From Lutibacter profundi (GTDB taxonomy: Bacteria; Bacteroidota; Bacteroidia; Flavobacteriales; Flavobacteriaceae), in contig NZ_CP013355.1 of assembly GCF_001543325.1 (NCBI RefSeq), positions 2,262,001 to 2,326,000 of the forward strand: a DNA stretch of 64,000 bases, written 5' to 3'. The notes beneath the pieces were generated by a model. The model worked only from the letters and a program-made list of their open reading frames with translations, was not told the origin of the DNA and did not search any database. Below are positions 7,969 to 15,961 of this stretch, piece after piece. The position numbers and the translations under genes are program-made. Positions within the stretch are counted from its first letter, which is position 1. Each line of letters starts with the position of its first letter.

Positions 7969-8847
7969 TTGGATAAATCTTTTGAAAAATATCAAAAAAG
8001 AAGATTGCAATCATCATATTTATCAGTGATTATTAGTATTTCTTTAGTCCTTTTTTTAATAGGTGTATTAGGGTTGTTTGTTATAAAAGCAAAAAGTATA
8101 ACTGAACATTTTAAAGAGAAGGTGACAATGACTATTTTTTTAAATGACAATGCAGCTAAAAACGATGTAGAAATTTTAAAAGCAGAGTTGAAAAAAGCGG
8201 CATACACAAAATCGGTTATTTATATTTCTAAGAAAGAAGCAGCACAAAAATACAGTGAAGAAATAGGTGAAGATTTTATAAAATTTTTAGGAGATAACCC
8301 CTTAAAAAATGCGATTGACTTATCATTAAAATCAGCATTTGTAACTCCTGAAAAAATGGCTGAAATAGAAAAAAAATTGTTAAATAGAAGTATAATTGCT
8401 GAGGTTTCATATGATAAGCCTTTAATTGAATTATTGACAAAAAATATTACTCGGTTAAGCTTTTGGATGTTAATTTTTAGTGGAGTTTTTACTTTAATAG
8501 CAGTAGTTTTAATAAATAGTTCAATACGACTTTCAGTATATTCAAAAAGGTTTACAATAAAAACAATGCAAATGGTTGGTGCAACAAAAGGATTTATTAG
8601 AACCCCTTTTATTTGGAAAAGTGTTCAGTTAGGGATTTTGGGAGCTGTGGTTTCTATTTTGGGGATAGTTGCTTTTATTTTGTATATAAATAAAACAATA
8701 CCAGAATTAGAAATGCTGTCTGATTATGAAATGTTGGGAATCTTATTTATTGCTATAATTGTATTGGGGGTATTAATAACAGGGGTTAGCACGTTTTTTG
8801 CTACTCAACGCTTTTTAAATTTAAGAACAGACGAACTTTACTATTAA
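7969..8847 (+). CDS. ftsX: Cell division protein FtsX
   Basis: 292 residues from a TTG start, giving M-D-K-S-F-E-K-Y-Q-K-R-R-L as in flavobacterial FtsX. Four transmembrane helices (about 20-42, 165-190, 220-242, 258-280) with a periplasmic loop of about 120 residues between the first two. It works with the ATPase FtsE (not in the window) to control septal peptidoglycan hydrolases. A six-codon frame starting with ATG at 7956 overlaps the start. It leads the cluster ftsX-DUF3098-uppP-truB, all closely spaced. Confidence 0.9.
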   Translation: MDKSFEKYQKRRLQSSYLSVIISISLVLFLIGVLGLFVIKAKSITEHFKEKVTMTIFLNDNAAKNDVEILKAELKKAAYTKSVIYISKKEAAQKYSEEIGEDFIKFLGDNPLKNAIDLSLKSAFVTPEKMAEIEKKLLNRSIIAEVSYDKPLIELLTKNITRLSFWMLIFSGVFTLIAVVLINSSIRLSVYSKRFTIKTMQMVGATKGFIRTPFIWKSVQLGILGAVVSILGIVAFILYINKTIPELEMLSDYEMLGILFIAIIVLGVLITGVSTFFATQRFLNLRTDELYY

Positions 8848-8851
8848 GAGA

Positions 8852-9109
8852 ATGAAAAAACAAAAAGCAAGAAAAAAACAGGAAAATAAAAACGATTTTT
8901 TATTTGGAAAAAGAAATTACACTTTTATGCTAATTGGAGTGGCTTTTATAGCTCTTGGATTTATTTTAATGGCAGGTGGGGGAAGTGATGATCCAAAAAT
9001 ATTTAACCCTGAGATATACAACTTTAGAAGAATTCGTTTAGCACCAACATTAGTTCTTATTGGACTAGCAATAGAGATTTACGCAATCTTAGTTAAAGCT
9101 AAAAAATAA
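8852..9109 (+). CDS. DUF3098 small membrane protein
   Basis: 85 residues: a basic, Lys-rich N-terminus (1-20), two membrane helices (about 26-44 and 64-82) and the L-M-A-G-G-G-S-D-D-P...F-N-P-E-I-Y segment between them. This is the conserved DUF3098 pattern, nearly always found between ftsX and uppP in Bacteroidota. It starts 4 bp after ftsX and ends 2 bp before uppP. Function is unknown; context points to cell envelope or division. Confidence 0.9.
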   Translation: MKKQKARKKQENKNDFLFGKRNYTFMLIGVAFIALGFILMAGGGSDDPKIFNPEIYNFRRIRLAPTLVLIGLAIEIYAILVKAKK

Positions 9110-9111
9110 GA

Positions 9112-9918
9112 ATGAGTTTTATTGAAGCTATTATTTTAGCCATTATTGAAGGAATAACAGAATACTTGCCAGTTTCATCAACAGGACATTTAATTATAGC
9201 CTCTTCTTTCTTTCATATTGCAGGAGATGATTTTACCAAACTATTTACAATTATTATCCAATTAGGAGCAATTTTGGCAGTTGTATTTTTATATTGGAAA
9301 CGTTTTTTTCAAAGTATTGATTTTTATTTAAAGCTACTTTTTGCATTTATTCCTGCTGTTATTTTAGGGTTGTTATTTAACAATGTAATTGATGAATTAT
9401 TAGAAAGTCCAATAATTGTTGCTATATCACTTATATTAGGTGGAATTATTTTGCTAAAAGTTGATAACTGGTTTAAATCTAATGAGAATAATAATCAATT
9501 AGAAGAACACACTAAAATTACCTATGTAACAGCATTAAAAATAGGATTTTTTCAATGCCTTGCTATGATTCCTGGAACCTCAAGAAGTGGAGCAACTATT
9601 GTTGGAGGAATGACCCAAAAATTAAATAGAAAAACAGCCACAGAGTTTTCTTTTTTTTTGGCGGTACCAACAATGCTTGGAGCAACTGCAAAAAAATTAT
9701 TTGATTATTACCAACAAGGGTTTACCCTAACACCTCAACAAATTAACTACTTGTTAATTGGAAATGTGATAGCATTTATTGTAGCTATATTTGCTATAAA
9801 ATCTTTTATAGATTATTTAAGTAAACACGGATTTAAATTATTTGGATATTACCGTTTAGTTGTTGGTGTAGCTATTTTAATTATTCATTTTTATATATAT
9901 CCCTTAACAACGATATAA
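9112..9918 (+). CDS. uppP: Undecaprenyl-diphosphatase (BacA/UppP)
   Basis: 268 residues, polytopic inner-membrane enzyme that dephosphorylates undecaprenyl pyrophosphate to recycle the peptidoglycan lipid carrier; high activity gives bacitracin resistance. The two signature regions are present: E-G-I-T-E-Y-L-P-V-S-S-T-G-H-L (about 15-29) and P-G-T-S-R-S-G-A-T-I-V-G-G. Length is normal. The last base of its stop codon is the first base of the truB start. Confidence 0.96.
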   Translation: MSFIEAIILAIIEGITEYLPVSSTGHLIIASSFFHIAGDDFTKLFTIIIQLGAILAVVFLYWKRFFQSIDFYLKLLFAFIPAVILGLLFNNVIDELLESPIIVAISLILGGIILLKVDNWFKSNENNNQLEEHTKITYVTALKIGFFQCLAMIPGTSRSGATIVGGMTQKLNRKTATEFSFFLAVPTMLGATAKKLFDYYQQGFTLTPQQINYLLIGNVIAFIVAIFAIKSFIDYLSKHGFKLFGYYRLVVGVAILIIHFYIYPLTTI

Positions 9919-10604
9919 TGAGAACGGTTGAAGATTTTAAAAACGGACAAGTTTTATTGATTGACAAACCATTGAAATGGACCTCTTTTCAGGTGGTAAA
10001 TAAATTGCGTTGGCATATAAGAAAGCAATTTAATCTTAAAAAAATTAAAGTTGGCCACGCAGGAACTTTAGATCCTTTAGCAACAGGTTTATTAATAATT
10101 TGCACTGGGAAATTCACAAAAAAAATAAGTGAATATCAAGGGCAAGAGAAAGAATATACTGGGGAAATAACACTTGGAGCAACTACACCAAGTTATGACT
10201 TGGAAACTGAAATAAATGCTACTTTTTCTACAAAACATATTACTGAAGAGTTAATTAATAATACAGCAAAAAAGTTTATAGGTAATTTAGAACAAAAACC
10301 ACCTATTTTCTCAGCATTAAAAAAAGACGGAAAACGATTGTATGAATTGGCGAGAGAAGGTAAAACTGTTGAAATTAAATTGAGAAAAATTACAATAAGT
10401 GCATTTGAGATTACAAAAATAGATTTACCTATAATTAATTTTAGAGTTGTTTGTAGTAAAGGAACATATATTAGATCTTTAGCTTATGATTTTGGAAAAG
10501 CATTAAATTCAGGAGCACATTTATCTGCATTAAGAAGAACCAAAATAGGAAATTTTAACGTTGAAAACAGCCAAGGAATTGAGGAGTTTATTGCCAGTTT
10601 ATAA
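9918..10604 (+). CDS. truB: tRNA pseudouridine55 synthase
   Basis: 228 residues. It isomerises U55 in the T loop of tRNA. The catalytic Asp is D52 in G-H-A-G-T-L-D-P-L-A-T-G-L-L; Y-x-G-E-I-T-L-G-A-T-T and the L-I-R-S-type motif S-K-G-T-Y-I-R-S-L-A-Y-D follow. The short C-terminus lacks a full PUA domain, which is usual in flavobacteria. Its start overlaps the uppP stop by one base, so translation is probably coupled. Confidence 0.95.
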   Translation: MRTVEDFKNGQVLLIDKPLKWTSFQVVNKLRWHIRKQFNLKKIKVGHAGTLDPLATGLLIICTGKFTKKISEYQGQEKEYTGEITLGATTPSYDLETEINATFSTKHITEELINNTAKKFIGNLEQKPPIFSALKKDGKRLYELAREGKTVEIKLRKITISAFEITKIDLPIINFRVVCSKGTYIRSLAYDFGKALNSGAHLSALRRTKIGNFNVENSQGIEEFIASL

Positions 10605-10629
10605 ATTTAAGATTTTTACGAACGAATTT

Positions 10630-11115
10630 TTATTTTAAAAAATGCCCTAGCCAACTATCCATAATATTAATTTCCCAATTTTGGTTTAATTCGCTTTTAG
10701 TAGAGATTATATTGTTAAAAACAATTGTTTTTTGTGACACCCCTTTTGTTTTAATCATCTTTTTAAAATCTTTTATGTCTTTGTATTGTACAAATTCACC
10801 TTGCTTGTAACACACATTTATTTTGTCCATTAAAACAATCTCAAATATTTTTTCGAGTTCTTGAATAAAAGCAATTAATAAATCATGAGCTTGTAAACTT
10901 AAACTATGTGTGATATCATCAACAGCAATAATTATAAAACGATCGTATTTTAATAGATAAGAGCTATTTATAGAATTTTCCTGATCGTCCCAATCAGTTA
11001 AAAAATCTTCAATACGTTCTTTAAGCACGGCTATTTCTTGTGAATAAAATTTTCTACTAGAAGGGAATACCCAAACTTTACCTTGTTTAGGGATTTTTTT
11101 AAAATCTATAATCAT
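10630..11115 (-). CDS. Conserved Bacteroidota protein of unknown function
   Basis: 161 residues, no signal peptide or membrane helix. It resembles a family widespread in flavobacteria that is sometimes labelled an ABC transporter ATPase in databases, but no Walker A or signature motif is present and that label is not supported. Conserved blocks include V-W-V-F-P-S-S-R-K-F, F-L-x-x-W and the C-terminal T-I-V-F-N-N and W-L-G-H-F-L stretches. It is encoded convergently to truB. Function unknown. Confidence 0.8.
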   Translation of the reverse strand: MIIDFKKIPKQGKVWVFPSSRKFYSQEIAVLKERIEDFLTDWDDQENSINSSYLLKYDRFIIIAVDDITHSLSLQAHDLLIAFIQELEKIFEIVLMDKINVCYKQGEFVQYKDIKDFKKMIKTKGVSQKTIVFNNIISTKSELNQNWEINIMDSWLGHFLK

Positions 11116-11161
11116 TGAGTTTATTTAAGAATCAAAGGTATTTAAATTAATTAAGTTAAAG

Positions 11162-11761
11162 TTATGATGCTTTAAGTAGTTTTATAATTTCTTCTTGTGT
11201 GTTAATTCCTTTGTCTTTATTATACCAAAGTTGTAAATTCTTTTTTAAATCAGCATCTATACGTCCGTTTTTTTCTTTGTAATCTATCACCATTTTTGCT
11301 GCAATCATAGGTCTTGGCCCCCAGGAATTTATAACACTGTTTTCGCTATCAATAATGATAATTTTAGGAATTGATTCGTTCCCATTTGTTAAAAACTGAT
11401 TCATTAACTCGGGATTTTCATCTCTTAAAACAATTTTTAAATCGATTAGAGGAGAGGTTTCAGCTATTTTATTTAAAATAGGTAAAATTTGTGCAGCATC
11501 TCCACACCAACCTTCAGCAATTACCAAAAATGTAAATTTATTTTCTAATAAGCTCATTGATTTTAAAGTTTCACTTGATACTTTTAAGGTTTTATCTAAC
11601 CTATCCATTCTTCTATCGTTGAGTATGCTGAAATTTAAAATGGCTTCTGTTTGAGTTTTACCGGTAGATTTTTTTTGAGTTAATAAATCTTTTATAAGAG
11701 ATCTATATGAAGCATATGAGATTCCTTTTTTAAGACTATCATTAATTAATTTGTCTATCAT
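11162..11761 (-). CDS. Thioredoxin-fold protein with single-Cys C-G-D-A site
   Basis: 199 residues, cytoplasmic, no signal. After an N-terminal helical segment, the thioredoxin fold contains A-E-G-W-C-G-D-A-A-Q-I-L-P (about 103-115): the classical second Cys of W-C-x-x-C is replaced by Ala. The later I-P-K-I-I-I-I-D cis-Pro strand and G-P-R-P support the fold. The family is common in Bacteroidota next to housekeeping genes. With one Cys it cannot be a dithiol oxidoreductase in the usual way and may act through a mixed disulfide or other thiol chemistry. Confidence 0.8.
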   Translation of the reverse strand: MIDKLINDSLKKGISYASYRSLIKDLLTQKKSTGKTQTEAILNFSILNDRRMDRLDKTLKVSSETLKSMSLLENKFTFLVIAEGWCGDAAQILPILNKIAETSPLIDLKIVLRDENPELMNQFLTNGNESIPKIIIIDSENSVINSWGPRPMIAAKMVIDYKEKNGRIDADLKKNLQLWYNKDKGINTQEEIIKLLKAS

Positions 11762-11870
11762 TTTTTTTAATTTAGGACTAAATTGTTTGAGGGAATTTCG
11801 GAATTTAACTTATATTTGTTTTTATGTTCAATAAGTGTTGCAAAGGTAAAGCTTGTTTTTTAATTCTAGA

Positions 11871-11886
11871 TGTAACTATTATCACA
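11871..11886 (+). promoter_or_regulatory. CRP/FNR-type palindrome of the nos operon
   Basis: TGTAA-N6-TCACA, close to the CRP-superfamily consensus TGTGA-N6-TCACA. Its centre is 31.5 bp upstream of the TAAATTTG -7 box, the position of a class II activator site. A near-identical arrangement precedes 15276. The likely regulator is a CRP/FNR-family factor responding to low oxygen or N-oxides; this is inference. Confidence 0.55.
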
Positions 11887-11909
11887 TTTTAATAAGACAA
11901 AAAGGTCTT

Positions 11910-11917
11910 TAAATTTG
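11910..11917 (+). promoter_or_regulatory. Putative -7 box TAAATTTG of the nos operon
   Basis: Exact TAnnTTTG match placed as expected downstream of the palindrome at 11871-11886. A second match TACATTTG lies at 11960-11967. The leader from the first box to the start codon would be about 85 nt. Confidence 0.5.
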
Positions 11918-12005
11918 CCATATATGATATTTGTCATTTTATTAATAACAATGTAATGCTACATTTGTCACATAATTTATTAATGTTAATATTAAAAGTA
12001 TAATT

Positions 12006-12584
12006 ATGAAAAAAATCAATTTAACTTACACTTTATTAACCGTATTAGCACTTTTTATAGTGTCATGTAATGGAAGTGATAAAAAACCAGAAAACAAAGC
12101 GACAAAAACTGAAGTAGCTCCACAAGGCAAAGGGCAATCAGCAGTTAAAGATGATGTTTCAGATGCAAATGTACTGCAAGTCGCTGAATCATTAGACGAT
12201 TTTAAAACACTTGTAGTTGCGATAAAGGCTGCAGGAGTTGAAGATGCTCTAGTTAATGCAGGTCCTTTAACAGTTTTTGCACCAGTAAATAGTGCATTTG
12301 ATAAACTTCCTGAAGGAACGGTAGAAACTTTATTAAAACCAGAAAATAAAGAAAAACTTGCATTTATTTTAGTAAATCATGTTGCTCCTTCAAATTATCC
12401 TATTAAACAATTAACAAAAGAAGCTAAGAAAGGCCGTAAGTTATATATGGCTTCTGGTAAGTATTTAGTTGTTGAAAACAAAGATGATGGGATTTATGTT
12501 GGAGGAACAAAAATATTAAAATCTGTAAAAGTAAGTAATGGTTGGATACACGTTATAGGTGATGTGTTAGTTCCGGCAGAATAA
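12006..12584 (+). CDS. Fasciclin-domain lipoprotein, first gene of the nos operon
   Basis: 192 residues. Lipobox V-S-C with Cys21, a charged linker (22-55), then one FAS1 domain with the two conserved boxes G-P-L-T-V-F-A-P-V-N-S-A-F (about 82-94) and the late G-W-I-H-V-I-G-D-V-L segment. FAS1 domains mediate adhesion or bind partners at cell surfaces. Position before the cytochrome c and nosZ genes, and behind the putative redox-regulated promoter, suggests a role in N2O respiration, for example as a periplasmic scaffold; that role is inference. Confidence 0.88.
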   Translation: MKKINLTYTLLTVLALFIVSCNGSDKKPENKATKTEVAPQGKGQSAVKDDVSDANVLQVAESLDDFKTLVVAIKAAGVEDALVNAGPLTVFAPVNSAFDKLPEGTVETLLKPENKEKLAFILVNHVAPSNYPIKQLTKEAKKGRKLYMASGKYLVVENKDDGIYVGGTKILKSVKVSNGWIHVIGDVLVPAE

Positions 12585-12609
12585 TTAATATGTAAAAATA
12601 ACTAAAAAA

Positions 12610-13083
12610 ATGAAATTTAAAGTAGTTGTATTAGCAGTAGTTGTAATTTTTGTAACTAGCTGTGGTAACGAGAAAAAAGAAGAAAAATCTTCAGCACCAG
12701 TAGAGGTAAAAAAAGAAGTAGTTAAAAAGGAGGCTACTACCAACCCTATGGATGATAAAGGGATTGGCCCAATAACAAGTTTAACCCTTGCTGATATTGA
12801 TGAAACAATGGTTGCAGAAGGGAAAGAGTTATTTAAAATGAAATGCTCTGCATGTCATAAAATAAGTAAGCGTGTTGTAGGGCCTGCATTGGCGGGGATT
12901 ACAGAAAGACGTTCGCCTGAATGGATTATGAACATGATTTTAAACCCTGAAGAAATGGTGGCAAAAAATCCTATTGCTAAAAAATTACTAGCTGAATATC
13001 TAGCTCCTATGGCAAATCAAAATTTAACAGAAAAAGAGGCTAGAGTAATATTAGAATACTTTAGAACAAAAAAAGCAAAATAA
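12610..13083 (+). CDS. Monohaem cytochrome c lipoprotein, probable NosZ electron donor
   Basis: 157 residues. Lipobox T-S-C with Cys18, a Lys/Glu-rich linker (20-50), then a class I cytochrome c domain with haem site C79-S-A-C82-H83 and a distal Met in A-P-M (M134) likely to be the sixth haem ligand. It is anchored in the membrane facing the periplasm. The gene lies 32 bp upstream of nosZ, so it is a good candidate for the electron donor to the CuA site of nitrous oxide reductase. Confidence 0.9.
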   Translation: MKFKVVVLAVVVIFVTSCGNEKKEEKSSAPVEVKKEVVKKEATTNPMDDKGIGPITSLTLADIDETMVAEGKELFKMKCSACHKISKRVVGPALAGITERRSPEWIMNMILNPEEMVAKNPIAKKLLAEYLAPMANQNLTEKEARVILEYFRTKKAK

Positions 13084-13115
13084 GCTTTATAAATTAACAA
13101 ACAAACAACAATCAA

Positions 13116-15089
13116 ATGAAAACAATTTTTAAATCTTTATTAGCAATTACTGTAGTATCACTAGTGCTGAGTAGTTGTGGTAATGGAAGCTCTAGTAAAA
13201 AAGGAGCTTTGTCGAGTAGCGTAGCTGAAAAGGTATATGTTGCTCCAGGTGAACACGATGAATTCTATGCATTTGTATCAGGAGGATTTAGTGGCCAATT
13301 GGCAGTATATGGACTTCCTTCAGGTCGTTTATTTAAAGTAATTCCAGTTTTTTCAGTAGATGCTGAAAAGGCTTATGGTTTTAACGAAGAAACAAAACCA
13401 ATGTTAAATACGTCTCATGGGTTTATTCCTTGGGATGATTCTCACCATCCTGATATTTCACAAACAAATGGTGAACTAGATGGTAGGTATGTGTTTATTA
13501 ATGGTAACAATACACCACGTATTGCAAAAATTGATTTAACAACTTTTGAAACTACTGAAATTATTGAAATTCCAAATTCAGCAGGTAATCACAGTTCATC
13601 TTTTGTAACTGAAAATACTGAATATGTTGTTGCAGGAACTCGTTTTTCTATACCATTTCCTCAAAGAGATATGCCTATTGATGAATATAAAGGTAATTTT
13701 AAAGGAGCATTAACTTTTATATCTGTAGACCCTAAAGATGGAGCAATGGATATTAAGTTTCAAATTATGATGCCTGGATTTAACTATGATTTATCACATC
13801 CAGGGCGTGGAAAATCTCACGGTTGGTTTTTCTTTACAACGTACAACACAGAAGAAGCAAATTCATTATTGGAAGTGAACGCTTCACAAAATGATAAAGA
13901 TTTTATTGCAGCAATTAACTGGAAAAAAATTGAAGAATATGTAAATAATGGAGGAGGAAAAAAAGTTCCTTCAAGATATGCACATAATGTTTACAGTGAT
14001 GAAACTCACTCAGCAACATCAACAATTAAAAAAGAAGTATTAATTGTAAACCCAAGTGATGTTCCTGGAGCAGTATATTTCTTACCAACACCAAAATCTC
14101 CGCACGGTTGTGATGTTGATCCAACAGGTGAATACATTGTTGGTAACGGTAAATTATCGGCAGACCTTACTATTCATTCATTTTCAAAAATGATTAAAGC
14201 TATTGAAGATAAGAAATTTACAGGAGAAGCTTATGGAATACCAATTTTAGATTTTGATGCAGTTCATGCAGGAACTGTGAAACAATCTGGATTAGGCCCT
14301 TTACATACAGAATTTGACGGAAAAGGAAATGCGTATACTACATTCTTTATTTCTTCTGAGGTTGTAAAATGGAAAATAGGAACTTGGGAAGTTATTGATA
14401 GAAAACCAACATATTATTCTGTGGGTCACTTAATGATTCCTGGAGGGAACTCAAGAAAACCTTATGGTAAATATGTATTGGCGATGAATAAAATTACAAA
14501 AGACCGTTATTTACCTACAGGTCCTGAGGTAACTCAATCTGCTCAATTATATGATATTACAGGAGACAAAATGGAATTACTATTAGATTTTCCTACAATT
14601 GGAGAACCTCACTATGCAGCTGGAATACCTGCTGATATTGTAGCTAAAAATTCTAAAAAAATATATAAATTAGAAGAAAGTAAACATGAATTTGTTACCA
14701 AATCTGAAGCAGATTCTAAAGTGGTAAGAGATGGAAATGAAGTACATATTTATATGACAATGATACGCTCTCATTTTGCTCCTGATAATATTGAAGGAAT
14801 TCAAGTTGGAGATAAAGTATATTTTCACGTAACTAATTTAGAGCAGGATTATGACGTGCCGCATGGTATTTCAATGATTGGAGCTCAAACATCAGAGTTG
14901 TTAATTATGCCAGGGCAAACAGAAACATTTGTATGGTATCCAAAACAAGTAGGTGTATGGCCGTTTTATTGTACAGATTTCTGCTCTGCATTACACCAAG
15001 AAATGCAAGGGTATGTTAGAGTTTCTCCTAAAGGATCGAAAGTTCCTATTAAGTTTACTCTAGATGGCGACGCTGTTGATGCTGAATAG
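13116..15089 (+). CDS. nosZ: Nitrous oxide reductase, clade II (Sec-exported)
   Basis: 657 residues; reduces N2O to N2, the last step of denitrification. A Sec-type lipoprotein signal with L-S-S-C (Cys21) replaces the twin-arginine signal of clade I enzymes. The N-terminal seven-bladed propeller carries the CuZ histidines in D-S-H-H-P, G-N-H-S, S-H-G-W, S-P-H-G-C, V-H-A-G and E-P-H-Y. The C-terminal cupredoxin domain has the CuA site C619-x3-C623-x3-H627-x2-M630. All key ligands I looked for are present, so it should be active. A terminator follows directly. Confidence 0.97.
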   Translation: MKTIFKSLLAITVVSLVLSSCGNGSSSKKGALSSSVAEKVYVAPGEHDEFYAFVSGGFSGQLAVYGLPSGRLFKVIPVFSVDAEKAYGFNEETKPMLNTSHGFIPWDDSHHPDISQTNGELDGRYVFINGNNTPRIAKIDLTTFETTEIIEIPNSAGNHSSSFVTENTEYVVAGTRFSIPFPQRDMPIDEYKGNFKGALTFISVDPKDGAMDIKFQIMMPGFNYDLSHPGRGKSHGWFFFTTYNTEEANSLLEVNASQNDKDFIAAINWKKIEEYVNNGGGKKVPSRYAHNVYSDETHSATSTIKKEVLIVNPSDVPGAVYFLPTPKSPHGCDVDPTGEYIVGNGKLSADLTIHSFSKMIKAIEDKKFTGEAYGIPILDFDAVHAGTVKQSGLGPLHTEFDGKGNAYTTFFISSEVVKWKIGTWEVIDRKPTYYSVGHLMIPGGNSRKPYGKYVLAMNKITKDRYLPTGPEVTQSAQLYDITGDKMELLLDFPTIGEPHYAAGIPADIVAKNSKKIYKLEESKHEFVTKSEADSKVVRDGNEVHIYMTMIRSHFAPDNIEGIQVGDKVYFHVTNLEQDYDVPHGISMIGAQTSELLIMPGQTETFVWYPKQVGVWPFYCTDFCSALHQEMQGYVRVSPKGSKVPIKFTLDGDAVDAE

Positions 15090-15116
15090 TAAATATTTAT
15101 AAAGGATAAAAAAGTT

Positions 15117-15146
15117 AAACGGGCGGTCATTATATCTGCCCGTTTT
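15117..15146 (+). terminator. Terminator after nosZ
   Basis: AAACGGGC...GCCCGTTTT hairpin 28 bp after the nosZ stop; unusually GC-rich for this window. Confidence 0.8.
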
Positions 15147-15182
15147 CTCATTTCAAACAAATAAGATTATTTTATCTTTTTA

Positions 15183-15198
15183 TGTAAGTTTTATTACA
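15183..15198 (+). promoter_or_regulatory. CRP/FNR-type palindrome of the second nos unit
   Basis: Perfect dyad TGTAA-N6-TTACA with its centre 29.5 bp upstream of a TAAATTTG box (15220-15227). Matches the palindrome at 11871-11886 in sequence and placement. Confidence 0.6.
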
Positions 15199-15219
15199 TA
15201 TTTAAATAGTGTTGTTTCG

Positions 15220-15227
15220 TAAATTTG
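15220..15227 (+). promoter_or_regulatory. Putative -7 box TAAATTTG of the second nos unit
   Basis: Exact TAnnTTTG match, identical to the box of the first nos unit, 49 bp upstream of the start codon. Confidence 0.5.
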
Positions 15228-15275
15228 TAACTAATATTGCCTTTATAACCATTAGAAATTTAAACCTGTAAAATT

Positions 15276-15863
15276 ATGAAGAAATCGAAACTATTAATGA
15301 TTGTAGGATCATTGTTATTATTAGGACTTTTTGTATTCCCACTTTGGAACATTACTTTAGAAGCACCGCAATATCCTATTCCATTAGGTATGGATATTCA
15401 TATAAATAAGTTTGAAGATACACATGAATTTGATATAAAAAATATTAACTTAATGAATCATTATGTTGGAATGCAGTATATTCCAGAAACTATTCCAGAG
15501 TTTAAAATATTTCCTTGGGCAGTTGGAATAATGGTTTTTTTAGGAGTAGTAATAGGCTTAAAAGGCAATTATAAATTATTTTTAGCTTGGTTTATTGTTA
15601 TGAGCATGTTGGGAATTGCTGGAATGTACGATTTTTATTTATGGGAATATGATTATGGACATAATTTAAACCCAAAAGCAATTATGAAGTTTACTAATCC
15701 CGATGGTTCAATTATGGGATTTCAGCCTCCATTATTTGGTTCAAAAGATATTTTAAATTTCAAAGCACATTCATATCCTAGAGCTGGAGCCTATTTCATG
15801 TTTATTGGAATGTTACTTACTGTTGTAGCTTTCTTTGTTGGGAAAAAAGAATCAAAAGTTTAA
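15276..15863 (+). CDS. Nos-associated integral membrane protein, function unknown
   Basis: 195 residues. A membrane helix at about 5-24, a periplasmic-looking loop (25-80) containing H-Y-V-G-M-Q-Y-I-P, then helices at about 85-103, 108-128 and 170-190, with a Pro/Gly-rich loop between the last two. I recognise it only as a protein often found between nosZ and nosL in Bacteroidota. It has its own promoter-like signals and a terminator. His and Met residues in the loops (H62, M66) would suit metal handling, but this is speculation. Confidence 0.8.
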   Translation: MKKSKLLMIVGSLLLLGLFVFPLWNITLEAPQYPIPLGMDIHINKFEDTHEFDIKNINLMNHYVGMQYIPETIPEFKIFPWAVGIMVFLGVVIGLKGNYKLFLAWFIVMSMLGIAGMYDFYLWEYDYGHNLNPKAIMKFTNPDGSIMGFQPPLFGSKDILNFKAHSYPRAGAYFMFIGMLLTVVAFFVGKKESKV

Positions 15864-15889
15864 TAAAAATTAAAATTTTATATAAATAA

Positions 15890-15930
15890 ATTAAAACGAG
15901 TATAGTCTATATGAATATACTCGTTTTAAT
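15890..15930. terminator. Terminator between membrane protein and nosL
   Basis: Long perfect stem ATTAAAACGAGTATA/TATACTCGTTTTAAT with an 11-nt loop, usable in both directions. Confidence 0.8.
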
Positions 15931-15931
15931 G

Positions 15932-15939
15932 TATATTTG
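15932..15939 (+). promoter_or_regulatory. Putative -7 box TATATTTG of nosL
   Basis: TAnnTTTG match directly after the terminator and 23 bp before the nosL start, making nosLDFY a separate transcription unit. No palindrome like those of the other two nos units is seen here. Confidence 0.5.
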
Positions 15940-15961
15940 AAAATATCTAAAACTGAAAATA

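Noticed and set aside
10630-11115. ABC transporter ATPase as name for the 161-residue protein
   Set aside because: No Walker A, Walker B or signature motif is present; the name is probably a propagated database error.
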